Counted from the first letter of the stretch, positions 22,207 to 34,835 are shown. The stretch: DNA of 64,000 nucleotides from Endocarpon pusillum Z07020 (GCF_000464535.1 NW_006916648.1:124358-188357), one strand, 5' to 3'. Made by a program: numbers and translations. The notes: generated from the letters alone by a model not told the origin.

Positions 22207-24684
22207 GCCGAATTAGCAGTGGAGCATAGAGCAACTTTATGAGGATGGATTGAGAGAATGACAAATCACCTACAAATGCACGAATACCGGTTCAAGGGCT
22301 AAGAGTGCCGGTGGCATACAGGATGGGTTCCCCTTGCTCTACGAAAGATAAGCCCTACTAGTTCTCATCTGACGAGCTTGCCTCTAATGAAGAACTCTAC
22401 CTTTCGTTGATTTCTCTTCTCATTTGCCAGTATGCGCAAGTCAACGACGGAAATCTGTTCACGTTGATGAATCAGTCGAACGAGCGGCCTTGTCGTCCCT
22501 AATCACGCAAATACTAATCTACCATTCCCCAGCCATAACTTATTCGTTCACGAAGCTTTTCTTGCTAATCTAAGTTTACATGAGGCACAGGCGTAAATCA
22601 TGCTCATCCAGCATCCTAGACCCCCCCTCCCCTCCCTCTCCTTCCAGCTATAAGCCTCTCTATGATTATTGTACAATCGTCAATTGAGAGTGGAGAGCAA
22701 TTGCCCTGGCAAGGCGGGTCGAGATGAAGAGATGGTCAAGCCAGCAATGACGGCTGCGTGGGCTACCCACCATCACCCCCTTCTCATGCAGAGTCTGGGA
22801 TGAACTGGTTCAGTTTCAGTATGGCCAGGTCTTTGCCGCTGATATGCTGTCTACATACATGTTCTTCTGCATTCTGATTATCTAAGTTTCTTTCAGAAGA
22901 GTAGAAGTTGATCATCATCTGCGAAAGGGAGGTTTTGTTGAGCCTTCGGGGATATTCCTTTCCTGCTGAGGCTGGTGATTCCGAGAGGGAGAGGGTAATC
23001 GGCCTCCGTTTCTATGAATGTATAGAAAGCTGGTTACAAGGTACATGTACGTGTTACAACATTTGGAGATCTATGCATTGATGTTTCAGAGGGGAAGTTG
23101 CTATTTTATGTAGCAACTGAACGAGTTGATTTTCCCAAGCTAGCCAAAGGCCACCAACGGTAGTCTGGGTTATCGAAAAAGGTAAACTAACATATTGACG
23201 AGCAGACTAGAATGCCTTGTGCAAGTCTCGAAGCTGGAGGATAATATGGTGGAATTGGTGTGAACGGCCATGGATTGATGTAGCATCCAGTCGCAAAGTG
23301 AAAGAGCTAGGATAGTCTCGCTCACCAACGCTGTCAGCCTTGCAATTGCATTCTCCGCAGCACATCTTTCCGTCGTGACATCCACATTGGATCCTGCCTT
23401 GAGCAAGTCCTCGAATCCCTGTCAATGTTCCCGTCCCAATCCATGTCTACGTAGTACAAGAAGCAACCCTAGAAAAGGGAAACATCAACCACTCCACCAA
23501 AAGGACAGCGCTTGTGCGTTTCGAACCACACTTAATTGATGTATCCCGACTGACTACCCTCTCTCCTTGAAATCCTTCTCGTCAGCGCAAATAAATCATT
23601 GCCGATGCTTTTCTTCGTTGCAAGGGCAAGCCCCAGTGTGGTGCTTGATCACCTTGTTCCATGGATCAGGGTATTTCGTGTAGCTGCCCTGGACTGCATA
23701 TTGCAGCCCATTGAACTGCCGATAAGTGATCATCCCAATCACGACGCTCACCAAACAACATAAAAGCTACAAGACTCCCACATCAAGACTGAAGCCGAAA
23801 AAGGGGGTTGGAACTGCGGTAGTCTCATTACTACGAACATCGTGTTGCTTAATAATTGCTGGTGTTTGATGACAAAGATTTCCTATTGCCCCCAGCGTTC
23901 ACAGTAACCAGAGTAAGTTGACTAGTGAAGTGAAGGCTGAAGGGGGCGAATCACGGCTGTTGCATCGGCGCCCATTGATCCGGCGGTTCGATGGGAAATT
24001 TGTTCGAGTTGGCGTGAAGATTAGCTCTAACTAATCCGACCGTGGCGTGCTTGGTAATATGAATATGCCCCATATCACCATTGCGGATAGAGCTTTGTTC
24101 TCACAAGACGAGTACTACTCTCCTGCAAGATCTTCACATCTCTTTACAGCCAAATCTCCTGACCTATACCGAGTGGTACAGCTCTTTGGCGCGTCGATTG
24201 TCATAGCAATACATACGTAGTATAGCAGCGGTCCCACCTCCTGATGCTCCAATCGATGACCCGGCTTCTGGGCCAAGATCATGTAAAAGCATCGATTGAT
24301 GACCTAGCGTAGATTAGTGGCATACATAGTAAGTCTAGATGGGACTAGAAAGTATATTTCCGTAGTTTAGAAATCATTTGCGCTCCATGTCCACCTGCAC
24401 GGACCTCTAAATGAAGTTGGTTTGGTAAGCAGAAGTATTGACGTGTAGTACCAGTTCTTATAGGCAGGTATAAAGGGTGGCGGAGGTGCCATTCACTGCG
24501 GCGCAGTATTCAACACGTTTCACAGCCACTGCAAGTCAACCTTGATATGCAGCAAACTCCGGTCGCTTGATATCAACATTCCGCAGTTGCACTGTCATTA
24601 AATATCGCATTGCGCTCCCGAGAGAATTGTGTCTTTCTTCCGCCCTTACTGGTCTCTCGCAGGATCGAAAGCAAATCTTCTACC
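22207..24684. other. Long intergenic region upstream of the AIF-like gene
   Basis: About 2.5 kb. The left part is RPL24 3' flank. On the minus strand near 23330-23392 one frame reads a very Cys-rich peptide (QCGCHDGKMCCGECNCKAD) bounded by splice-like sequences (TTGACAG before, GTGAGC after), but no ATG was found. The sequence TACGTAGTA occurs near 23449 and 24214. The last 220 bases contain a TATA-like element (24469-24474). Confidence 0.4.
24469..24474 (+). promoter_or_regulatory. Candidate TATA box of the AIF-like gene
   Basis: TATAAA lies 211 bases upstream of the ATG at 24685, in GCAGGTATAAAGGGTGG. Its position fits a promoter with a leader of roughly 150-180 nt. No other evidence supports it. 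Confidence 0.4.
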
Positions 24685-25959
24685 ATGGGCTCCCTTGACA
24701 TGTCCTCAGCGAATGCTGTCCATCAAGTCGTAATAATCGGCGCTTCATATGGAGGCATCCCGGTAGCACATGGCCTGCTTAAGGACGTCTTTCCAGCGCT
24801 ATCAGCCGCACGTAAACAGAAATATAAAGTTGTGCTGATTGCGCCCAATGACCATTTCTATTGGAAGATTGGCGCGCCCCGCCTGATCGTCAACCCAGCG
24901 GCACTTCCTCTCGAAAAACTACTTCTCCCCATCGCCGACGGTTTCAAGCAGTACCCCCGAGATCAGTATGAGTTCATTTATGCATATGCAACCTCAATTG
25001 ATCCGGACAAAAAGACAGTATCCACGTCCACCGATGAGAGTGTCCATTACGATAGCCTTGTGATTGCTTCCGGCACTACCTTTGCAACTCCGGTATGGTC
25101 CACCTCCAATGGCTTGGATGCGCTCCGAGCCGACCTCGCAGAACTTCACGAAAAGCTACCAGCAGCTGAGTCAATCCTGGTTGGTGGAGGTGGTGCAGTC
25201 GGCACCGAGACTACAGGCGAGCTTGGGGAGACCTTTGGAGGGAAGAAGGAGCTCACGTTGCTGTCCGGATCGACTCAGCTTCTTCCGAGACTCAGCAACA
25301 AGAAAGTCGGTAAAGATGCTGAAGCACGCTTGACCAAGCTAGAAGTCAAGGTAATCCATGGTGTGCGAGTCACATCATACAGCAAGACTGCCGAAAACAA
25401 AACAGCTGTCAAGTTGAGTGACGGGACAGAAAAGATCGTCAATGTCTACATCGATGCAACCGGCGACCGACCAAACAGCAAGTTTGTTCCAGAGGCATGG
25501 CTAGACCCACGTGGTTTTGTCAAGACCGATGGCCGAACCCTGCGCCTTGACGTCCCGGATGTGCAGCATGTGTATTGCATTGGGTCAGTTGGTAGTTACT
25601 CGACTGGCAACGTATTTGACACCAAATTTGCCATGAAGGCTTTGCTAGAGAGTATTCGCTTGGATCTGATTGGCAAGCGTGAGACTTCCTCGTCTTCTAT
25701 CGCCTCCCTCGATCCAACTCCACCTGGGTGGATTGCTTGGCTAACAAGTTGGGTTCCGTTCTACGGATCTACAGAAACCGGCACGAGAAAGGTCTTCTAC
25801 AAGAAGTTTGAGAGCGATGTGCAATTAATTCCTATTGGGCCCAAGCAAGGTGTGGGTGTTGCTTTTGGCTGGAAAATGCCTAGCTTCGCTGTCGTCATGG
25901 CGAAGAGCAAGGATTATATGGTCAGCAACGCGCCGAAGTTGGTGGATGGTACGGAGTGA
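24685..25959 (+). CDS. AIF/AMID-like FAD-dependent NAD(P)H oxidoreductase
   Basis: Single-exon gene of 424 residues. The ATG at 24685 sits in a good context (ACCATGG); the frame extends upstream only to non-ATG starts. Residues 14-25 (HQVVIIGASYGG) form the FAD-binding Rossmann motif. A second dinucleotide-binding motif appears at LVGGGGAVGTETTGEL, and IDATGDRPNSKF is the second FAD-contact motif of this class. The order matches the pyridine nucleotide-disulfide oxidoreductase superfamily, closest to fungal AMID/AIFM2-type proteins. Known members oxidise NAD(P)H and act in oxidative stress, lipid-radical defence or cell death. No targeting signal or membrane anchor is obvious. The substrate is not predictable from sequence. 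Confidence 0.88.
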   Translation: MGSLDMSSANAVHQVVIIGASYGGIPVAHGLLKDVFPALSAARKQKYKVVLIAPNDHFYWKIGAPRLIVNPAALPLEKLLLPIADGFKQYPRDQYEFIYAYATSIDPDKKTVSTSTDESVHYDSLVIASGTTFATPVWSTSNGLDALRADLAELHEKLPAAESILVGGGGAVGTETTGELGETFGGKKELTLLSGSTQLLPRLSNKKVGKDAEARLTKLEVKVIHGVRVTSYSKTAENKTAVKLSDGTEKIVNVYIDATGDRPNSKFVPEAWLDPRGFVKTDGRTLRLDVPDVQHVYCIGSVGSYSTGNVFDTKFAMKALLESIRLDLIGKRETSSSSIASLDPTPPGWIAWLTSWVPFYGSTETGTRKVFYKKFESDVQLIPIGPKQGVGVAFGWKMPSFAVVMAKSKDYMVSNAPKLVDGTE

Positions 25960-26439
25960 AGCAAGAAGTGCCAGTTGATTCTTTTGTGGCCACCTAGTAG
26001 AATTGTTTTGACACTTAACAATGTTACGGAGCGGGTGGAGAGCGAGCTGGAGACTTAGATGGCTCCGTTTGTAAGCACTGCATGATCTGGTGTTCTGATA
26101 GACAGAAGAGAACAGAAATTTAATGACCTTTGCTGACAGAATAGATTGCAGAGTAGCCCATCGAAGTGTTGTATAGTAAGCTCATACGCGCACAGCGTGC
26201 GTTAGGCATTGAAGTGAAGAGCTCGCCCGAAATTACCCGCCAGCTGCCAAAGGTCTTGTCCTCAAAAACGGTGCTTCCTCCTCTAATCTGAGCAATCACT
26301 TCATATTCCCCTTCCGGAGAAGGATATATTCTGTTTACCGCTGTTCCTTCATTGGTGATTGGTTGCAGAGTCCAGCTGATTGCGTTGATTGCATTGATTG
26401 CATTGAAGCAGACAAGAGCAGCCACAGAGGTCCTGCCAA
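25960..26439. other. Fumarase promoter region
   Basis: No gene is supported. A 9-bp tandem repeat of three copies (GATTGCGTT, then GATTGCATT twice) lies at 26378-26404, just 36 bases before the fumarase ATG, so it is in the leader or core promoter. A minus-strand frame here starts only at TTG and has no family signature. Confidence 0.5.
26378..26404 (+). repeat. Three-copy 9-bp tandem repeat
   Basis: The units are GATTGCGTT, GATTGCATT and GATTGCATT, directly upstream of the fumarase start codon. Confidence 0.85.
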
Positions 26440-28397
26440 ATGATGAAGCCAGCTCCGTCAACCTCGGCGGTTCGACGAGCTACAGCAGTTGCACATGCCT
26501 CGTGCTTGAGAAGAGCAACTGCGGCACGACCGACTGCTGCAAGTTACCACAATTCAAGACCGATCCAAATTACTTCGACTCTAGCTCTGTCTTCGCGCTT
26601 GACATTGCCCCAATGCATATCAGTCACTACGCACTACATCAGCAGAACCTTTGCATCGACTACGAGAATGGTACGAGAACATTTCGCAATGATCAAACTC
26701 CCTGTAGATTCGCTTCATTATGACACAGTCCGGCGGAACATCAGGACACAGTCGACTTCTGGCTCAAGCTGACCAGAGACATCTGCAGGCTGCTTCGACA
26801 AGGACAGAAAGCGACGCCTTTGGAGAGATCCAGGTGAGTACATGCAGGGCAGTGTAAAGACAAGAGCAGAGTTAACAGATGGTATAGGTGCCTTCGGACA
26901 AGTACTGGGGCGCTCAAACTGAGAGGTGAGAGGTCCGCAGCCGCAGGCTCTACCCGATTAATACTCAGGACAATGCTGTTGTCGTCACAACTGTTCATCA
27001 TGGCTCATCCAGGTTCTTGACATCAGGTCACTGGAGAACTTCAAGATCAACCAGCCTCAAGATCGGATGCCCCCGGGAGTGATCAGAGCATTTGGTATCT
27101 TGAAGGGTGCTGCTGCAACCGTGAACATGAAATATGGGCTTGGTGAGGAGTCTCGTCTCTCAAAGTTCGGACCCGGTTACTGATCTTGAAAGATCCTAAG
27201 ATCGGAGAAGCAATCCAGCAGGCAGCTGCCGAAGTTGCTTCTCTTAAGCTCATCGATCACTTTCCCCTTGTCGTCTGGCAGACTGGTTCAGGTACACAAT
27301 CCAACATGAACGCCAACGAGGTCATCTCCAACCGCGCAATCGAGATATTAGGAGGAACAATGGGAACCAAGAAGCCAGTCCATCCAAATGATCACGTCAA
27401 CATGTCCGCCTCGTCGAATGACTCTTTCCCTACCGTAATGCATATCGCCGCTGTCCTCGAGATTGAAGGCGACCTTCTTCCTGCTCTTAAATCCCTCCGT
27501 GACGCCCTCAAAGCCAAAGCTGAATCTTTTGAGAAGATCATCAAAATCGGCCGAACTCATCTCCAAGACGCCACTCCTCTGACTTTAGGTCAAGAATTTG
27601 GTGGATATGTCGCCCAGCTCGACCGTAACGTCGAACGCATCGATGCCTGTCTTCCACATCTTCGCCAACTAGCGCAAGGCGGCACAGCAGTAGGCACAGG
27701 TTTGAACACCTTCGTTGGTTTCGCCGAAGGCATTGCAGAAGAAGTATCGAAGCTAACGGGTACGGAATTCAAAACTGCTCCGAACAAGTTCGAAGTACTC
27801 GCCGCGCATGACTCGGTAGTGGAAGCCAGCGGAACCCTCAACACGCTCGCCTGCTCTCTCTTCAAAATCGCCCAGGACATCCGCTATCTTGGATCCGGCC
27901 CCCGCTGCGGACTAGGAGAGTTGCAACTGCCGGAGAATGAACCCGGATCCTCCATCATGCCCGGTAAAGTCAACCCTACTCAATGCGAAGCACTTACCAT
28001 GGTCGCTGCCCAGGTAATGGGCAACCACGTCGCGGCCACCGTCGGTGGCATGTCCGGCCAATTCGAACTCAACGTTTTCAAACCGCTCATGATCCGCAAT
28101 CTATTACATAGCGTTCGCCTCCTTGCCGACGGAATGCGCAGCTTTGAGAAGAATCTGGTTGTGGGGATCAAGGCGGATGAGAAAAGAATTGCAACCCTAT
28201 TGCATGAGAGCCTCATGCTGGTCACGTGCTTGAATCCCGTGATCGGTTATGATATGGCGAGTAAGGTGGCGAAGAATGCGCATAAGAGGGGTTTGACGCT
28301 TAAGCAGAGTGCGATGGAGTTAAAGGCGTTGAGCGAAGGGGATTTCGATAAGTATGTGAGGCCTGAGTTGATGTTGGCGCCGAAGGAGAAAAAATGA
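26440..28397 (+). CDS. FUM1: Class II fumarate hydratase, mitochondrial/cytosolic
   Basis: Five exons, 26440-26670, 26789-26833, 26888-26925, 27027-27142 and 27193-28397, give 544 residues. All introns are GT-AG and the joins restore conserved blocks: ESDAFGEIQ|VPSDKYWGAQTER|SLENFKINQPQDRMP and MKYGL|DPKIGEAIQQAAAEV. The first exon encodes a 77-residue Arg/Ser/Thr/Ala-rich segment with almost no acidic residues, a typical mitochondrial presequence. The catalytic region shows WQTGSGTQSNMNANEV, NASIS-equivalent NMSASSNDSFPT, and the superfamily signature GSSIMPGKVNPTQCE. Reaction: reversible hydration of fumarate to L-malate, in the TCA cycle and, as a cytosolic echoform, in fumarate scavenging and the DNA damage response. 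The last codon of exon 1 is itself ATG, so a presequence-free form could start there. Confidence 0.95.
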
Positions 28398-31300
28398 AGG
28401 GTATTGTAAAGAAGGAAACTAAGGTAAAGAACAGGAAGACAAAGGATGGTATATTCTGGCAATAAAGGTGTTGGTCTCAAAGCTGCTTCAACATTTTGCC
28501 TTTTACCATCATATTGTGTATGTCCTTTAGAATACCGCGCACCCGATCGGTTACTTACCCTTTCTGTGCCTGGGTCACATTGATACCTTGTGCTACCATC
28601 CACATCTTGAGACTATGAAATATCCCTCAGGTCAATATTATTACCATGTTCAATCTAGCTGACGTTTGTCTGATTACTCAAGCACCAGACTGGTACAATA
28701 ACATCTGATCCTTATGCACTATCGCCCGTCAATCTCAATGCAGTCGATCAACTTCCCATCCTACCTTGGCCTCCTCCATCGACTCTACGAGTATGATGGC
28801 CATGCCTGGTTCTTAGTCGGTGTACGTTATTGCGGACAATGAACCATGGGCGACAAAACATTCATCTACTGGCACACCCTCCGCGTTCCGCCTCTTTACA
28901 GGGTGCCGTCCCCGAAGAGGACAACCATGTCACGCGGCAGATTTCTACATTGGGATAGCAGGACCACTAACAGACCCTTCAACCAGTGCTCGAAACCGGC
29001 ATACTAACTAGTTAGGAGAAAGAATATCTAGATTCCAAGCGACGGCTTCTATTCAAGAATCGCGGTGTTTCAATTTGTTTATCCGTGCCTAAGCCAATCT
29101 TTGTCCTCGCTTACTCTGTTTTCTTCATAGCTCTTCAGGTGTTGATGGGATCAGGCGGGAACCGCCTTAACTTACTTATGGCGCTCCTGATTGCTGATTC
29201 GCTTGGTGCGTCGTGCTGGATACTAGTTAGTACTACGTGATTACCGATGTGGTATCGCCGATATTGAGAAGGGATCCCTTCCTCTCGTTTTTTACTACCC
29301 CAGTGGTCGGTGTACTTGCTGTCTGGCTCACTGTATCTGGTTGGTGCGGGTGCACTTTGCATCGGAATGGTCTACGCACCCTATGACTCTCCTCGTATCC
29401 TCGGGATACTTCTGTCTTGCAGAGAGTTTGTACTGCAGTTTCGAGAATAGTGGAATGGCGTGCTCCTCCGAGGGAATGGGTTCTGCCCGAGATAGATCGT
29501 GTGGTGTGGGTTATGCTCAAGCAGGCAGCGTTATTGCTCGTCGCTGAAAGCACGGACTTCATGAGCTGTGAGTACGGTAAGTACAGGTGTACATCAAATG
29601 TAAACCCGCCCTTGAAGCGGTACAAAATCATGTCACTGCCAGACGATAACAGTATCATGACACGCTGCAGCAGAATTGGGATGTTGGGGAGGAAGAGTCT
29701 GATGATATCACGTTAGCTAAAACCTTGACTCTTGAAGCAGATGATGAAGCGTCTTCCTTCGCCAGCATGGGGAGCTGCTCCACACTACGGCATCATTGCC
29801 CTACTCTAACCTCAGCCATCTCACACATCACATTGGACCCACACGGCTTTCGCTGACGCCTTCTATTTTCTATTGTTTGTGCTTGTGCGAGCTGAAATAG
29901 TGACAAGACTTGAAGAGCATGGCATCATCTTGGAAGGAACCAGCTGAATGTGAGAGCCCGAGTCGTCTCCTCAAACTGAGATTCTGCAAAAACAGCATTC
30001 GTGGCCTGGTCACCGAGACCATTAGAAGGAACTTGTGGCCTCGCAGTCTTCTTCTCTCAAGCCTGTCAGCTAGCCCACCTCACAGGAAGACAAAGTGGAA
30101 AGTTACCTTCGTAGCTGACGCGACAAGCTGAGCTCTCCATCTGCGCTGATACTGTATTCCGCCAGCATCATTATGCTCAAGCATGTCTCTTCACCTCCAG
30201 AGAGAAAAAAAAAACATTATACGAACGAACGACGGGATTATCGCAGAACAGTGACCAGTTCCAGTAGGGCCGCACCGATTCAACGCCAGTCCAGTGGCCC
30301 ATTGTTGTCTAGATTCTCTATCCAGCGTAGGAAAAGGAAGTGCACGCCTCAACTACGGCCGCCAGCTGCTTATTCATCGCCTTCTCCCTGACGATCAACG
30401 AGCAAAAGCGAGTGCGCGTGCATTCATCGCCGGAAATCAGCATTTTGATCAGCGTATGCCAGGTGAGAGCAGAAGAGGTGTGGCGGAGTTGAAGCAATCC
30501 TAGACAGAAAGGAAGGAAGGAAAAAGGAAGAGCCGAAGCTTCAGAATATATGGACTCCATTTCCACTCTCTCTTTTCCATATCTCGACTCAATGCCACCG
30601 AGATTTGAGAATCTCAGCATTTGAAGAAAAGAATCGTGGGTCTGATAATGGTGCTGAACCCTTACCGCCAGCACAAAGAGGTTAGAGGTCAAATCCTGTT
30701 GTGTGGCAGAGAGAGCGCCTAGATGCATCTTGCAAGCTTTCCAGATCTCATCGATAGAAGTAGGGTATGCAATACAAAAATCTACCCATTGAACCGCGTC
30801 GGATTTGCAAACGACCACCCGATAGTAGTAAAAAGCAAGGAGGGCCGTAGCACTATCCAAACCGGAAACATGCTACAAGACCAAAACTCGGCATTCTTAG
30901 CATGAATACATACATGCCACTTCTCAACAACTCATACACCAAGCATGTTCCATGACCGCATGCTGTGATGGTGGTAGCATACCCCGAGCGAAGCAACAGG
31001 CCAGGAAACCCGTAAACGTGGAGTTGGAGAAGTCACTCGGGTACTATTCCACCGAGCCTGCTTGGCCCAATACATACAGCTTCACGCTTCGGCCAGCACT
31101 GAAGGATACTCGAGATGGGCCGGTCCGTAGGGATTGAGATAGACAGGCACTCAAACAGGCATGAAAGGAGACTCCTTCAGATTTTAGTATTCGTATTCCA
31201 CAGGGTTGTCGTCGAGGCCGCCCTGGGCGGTGCGTCTACTTGATCGCCTGGCAGATTGGCACGCATCAGTGATACTCCCCTCGAAAGGGACGACATGTGG

Positions 31301-31519
31301 ACATATCGACGAAGCCGCCCATGCTGCAAATCAAGGTTGGACAAGACGAGGAGGATAGACTTCAATATTTGGGGTGTCATATTGATACATGTATACAGAT
31401 ACCGTTCTCGGGTCATTGTGGTAGCTTGTAGCACATGTGATTACTTTCCTCGTCAGCAACCAGCAGCAACAGCAAACATGATATCTTGGTCAGGCACACG
31501 GCTTCGCTGCATTGTATCA
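28398..31519. other. 3.1-kb region without a supported gene
   Basis: Several frames of 100-180 codons exist but none has a recognisable domain. On the plus strand near 29300-29400 a hydrophobic reading (SLYLVGAGALCIGMVY) ends at a stop, and 29420-29560 reads EWRAPPREWVLPEIDRVVW in another frame. Together these could be a decayed membrane protein gene. A minus frame at 30860-30318 lacks an ATG. An A-run of ten is at about 30210. Confidence 0.35.
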
Positions 31520-33500
31520 TCACATTTTCACTGCGACATGATCATCCATGTACTTATCGATGTCACCCAAAAAGCACGCGGCAACAATACTGATCACCCC
31601 GAACGCGATGCTAGCCAGATAGACATAGCTATAGCTCTTTGAATAAGCCAACTTGCCCGCGTCGATGACCATCTGATACGCCGTCTCGTTGCCAGCGATC
31701 CCGGGTATCTCGCGAATGCCTTCGATGAGCGATACGGCAGTAAGCTCGATGGCGTGGGTGATGGCGGTGACATCCGTGATGTTGAGCTGCGTGGCCATGA
31801 CGCCGCCGATATAGGATTGGGCATTGGAGACGAATTTCGAGATGAAGATGTTGAAGTAGACGGCGTAGCCGATTGCGCCGCCGATGACACGGACCGAGAG
31901 CGTCAGCGCCGTGATGGTGGCGATCAGGTCGTCAGGGCAGATGATCGTGGATATGATGGTCGCGGGCACCACGATGCCGCCGATTCCTAACCCGGCAAGG
32001 ATGAGGAGTCCCCATAATTTGCCGAGGTTGTCGGGGGTGGCTGCGGCGAGACTGCCACAGCCGGCTGTCATGAGGACGGCGGAGATAATCATGAGTTCTT
32101 TGTTGTGGCCGTAGGCGCTGAGAAGCCAGAGGACAACACAAGCGCCGGCGAGGATGCCAATGCCGAGGGGGAGGCCGCGGATGCCGACGCCGATGGGATC
32201 GTGGTTGTAGACGTTGAAGGCTTGCGTTGGCCAGAATACCAAAGCGCTGAAGAAGTTCGCCCCGGAGATGAATGTGATGATGAGGATCAGGGCAAGGATT
32301 CGCGGCTCTCGCTTCAAGCGGGCAGGGAACATTGGGTACTTGGCGCCATAGGCTTCCCAGATGCAGAAGACTCCGAGCAGGCCTGCCCCTAGCAAGAGGG
32401 GAACAAGGACATGTGCAGACGACCAGGCGTACTGAGGAGTTGTCAGTGCGAAAGCTGAGGGATGGATGTTCATGGTAGAACCCACCTGATACCCGCCCCA
32501 CAGCAGACCAGCCATGAATAATATCAAACCACCGATGCTCAACAACCCACCGATCCAGTCAATTTCCGCTAAGATCTGCTTCCTCGTCGACACTCTGGGG
32601 TGCACCGGAGGAGGTGGGAAGTAGAAGAATAGTGTTGCGAATAGCCCGACCGCAGCCCATGCTCCACCTGTTGCTGGTTTTAGCGCCCACTTCTCTCGGA
32701 ATGAGTTTTGGTAGGGACATACAGAGAGCGCCACAATATCTCCACCCAGCCTTTGCCGCAATCAGCTGCGCCCAAAGAACTGACGGAATAAATGGAAGAA
32801 TGGTCAACATCAGCACAGCAACATATTTTCCACGATTCCGAGTTGGCGCCAGCTCCGCTGTGCCAGCAAGGGCAGTCAATTCACAGATTCCAGCACCGAC
32901 GCCTGCGATCGCCATGCCTGCAATGAAGGTATTCATGACTTGGGCCGTGCTGCAGATAATCATGGCAACCACCAGCAAGACTCCCCCCATCAAAGCCACA
33001 TACCGACGACCCATCAGATCGGAAATGGAGCCCACAAAAGGGCATACGGCAGCGAGTGCAAGGAGATAAGCTAGAACAAACCAGACATAGCGGTCGAGCC
33101 CTCCGATGTCACTATAAATGTAGGGAGGGACAGCACCTGGAATACGGTCAAAATATTCGGTGTATCCAGGAAGACAGACGTACCGAGAATGTAGGCCGGG
33201 ATCTGACTGCCGGTCCAGAGAAACGCCAAGGCTATTAAGCTCATGGCTCTACGAAAGGACATCTGCGATACTTAGTTTCTGAAGGTGCTGCATGGAGTAA
33301 TATCGGGCTGCCAGGAGAAAACTTACGCGAGGCTCGACATCATCATTCTTATCGTCTCCGCAAGTTTGAAATTCGTGCTTGTCGTAGTCAGCAGGATAAG
33401 CTGAGCCCTGCCATTTAGGACCTCCTACTTCGACACGCGTGCGAGTATTGTCCTTACTCATCCCAACCCGGGTCTCCGAGTAGTTATCGCTAGTAGCCAT
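31520..33500 (-). CDS. MFS transporter, trichothecene/siderophore efflux type (TRI12 family)
   Basis: Five minus-strand exons, 33500-33327, 33262-33184, 33136-32723, 32667-32486 and 32431-31520, give 586 residues. All four introns are 47-64 nt with GT-AG ends. The soluble N-terminus (about 58 residues, MATSDNYSETRVG) precedes about 14 membrane segments. Family landmarks are ALAFLWTGSQIPAYILGGAV, the motif-A-like loop GSISDLMGRRYVALMGG, and the segment GIRGLPLGIGILAGA, followed by WALL-type helices to a short cytoplasmic tail (DDHVAVKM). This layout matches the fungal TRI12-like group of the DHA2/siderophore branch of the major facilitator superfamily. Members export secondary metabolites or move iron-siderophores by proton antiport. 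No toxin or siderophore synthesis genes are nearby, so the substrate is unknown. Confidence 0.88.
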
Positions 33501-34768
33501 GGCTGGGTCTTGTGAGATGTGTAGACCGCTTGGAAAGGAAACGAAGCTTGGTGTATAGAGATATGTGGCAGCCACCAAGGGGTGCACAGGATGAGGAAGA
33601 GGCATGAAACGAAAAGGACGTAGAAATGCGAGATTTAAGTTAGCGAAGTGCTAGGGACATGGTTACATATGCCGATACCACTATATTCTGAACACAGATA
33701 TGGTCATCATTCAGCGACCATTAACCGGGACCATAGATAGTAGACTTGGGGTCATGAGTTAGTGTGTCTGCAACACTCATTCACTAGCCGCCAGTAATGA
33801 GCAGCTCGTCCTCTGTTCCATTCATGATGGCTACTCAGAGATCTACCACTTTTCTTGATTGGTTTGGAGCTCGCGCTATGCGGTTCCGGACGCTGAACAC
33901 CAGCAGGGCTGTTGGCTTGTGGCTTTATGCAGACCCTGTGTAACTCAGTATGCATGGTGATGTGCACCTGCGTCACTTAGTGGACCGTTCGAGGCTTCGA
34001 TCAGCCAACATAGCACATTCAGATTCTTGAAGATGTTCAATAGGAAGCGCGGCGGAGACGGCAGTGATTCTGGAGTTTCGTTCCAACTTAGTATGGCGAG
34101 GATATCGCATTGTAGAGAATCCAGGTTCGGGATAGAAGAGAGCAAAACGAATCGACCACGACAGCGCTAATAGGAATTGAAGCAATCTTGTTGGTTGAAC
34201 GCAACTGACAAGGAGCAGAATTCAGGTTAACCATGATCAAGTTGCCAAACGCTGGTAGTAAAAGGCTTCTTCTTTCCGAATTGGAATCGAAGGTACCCAG
34301 CTCGGGTGCATGGGGTTCTACCGTAATGCAGAGGCTCGCTGTCACGAATAGTAATCTGTCGCATACACCAGTAGGTAGCATGAGAGGATAAAAGGCAGAA
34401 GGCGATCGGCCATTGATAGTGCTGATAGGAATTAGACCAATTCGACTTTGACCTCAACCCTCAAGTCAAGACACCCTCAATAGTTGCGGGCCCAAATCTG
34501 TTCGGGTCCACCACTGAAGAGTTATCGTGGTAGGCATTTTTACCTCTTTACGTGAGATGAAACCCGTCAATTATGCTGTGGCACCTGTGCCCGGGATTTA
34601 GGTGTTACTGCGGTAGAGGGCATAAATAATGTTAATCCGGTGTTAGTAACGCCAAGTAAATATACCGCGCCACGTATAAAACTCTTGCCGTATTTAGGAT
34701 AGAGGCCTAGCACTGCGCAGAGTAGCGACAGCGCTACTGTACATGGGCGTCAAGGATCTGTATCTACG

Positions 34769-34835
34769 TACTACGTAGTAGAGCGCTGGGAGTGGCGAAT
34801 ACTAGCGCGAAGCTAGCAATATTTACTACGTAGTA
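34769..34835. repeat. Twin TACTACGTAGTA palindromes
   Basis: The 12-base perfect palindrome TACTACGTAGTA occurs at 34769-34780 and again at 34824-34835, within a stretch closed in all frames. The related core TACGTAGTA recurs at about 23449, 24214, 35368 and 39535. Origin is unknown. Confidence 0.7.

Noticed and set aside
29233..29658. 141-codon minus-strand ATG frame
   Set aside because: No domain or signal is visible, and the opposite strand gives equally long frames, so there is no basis to choose it.
30318..30860. 180-codon minus-strand frame
   Set aside because: It opens at TTG with no ATG near the start, has no recognisable domain, and shows no splice partner.
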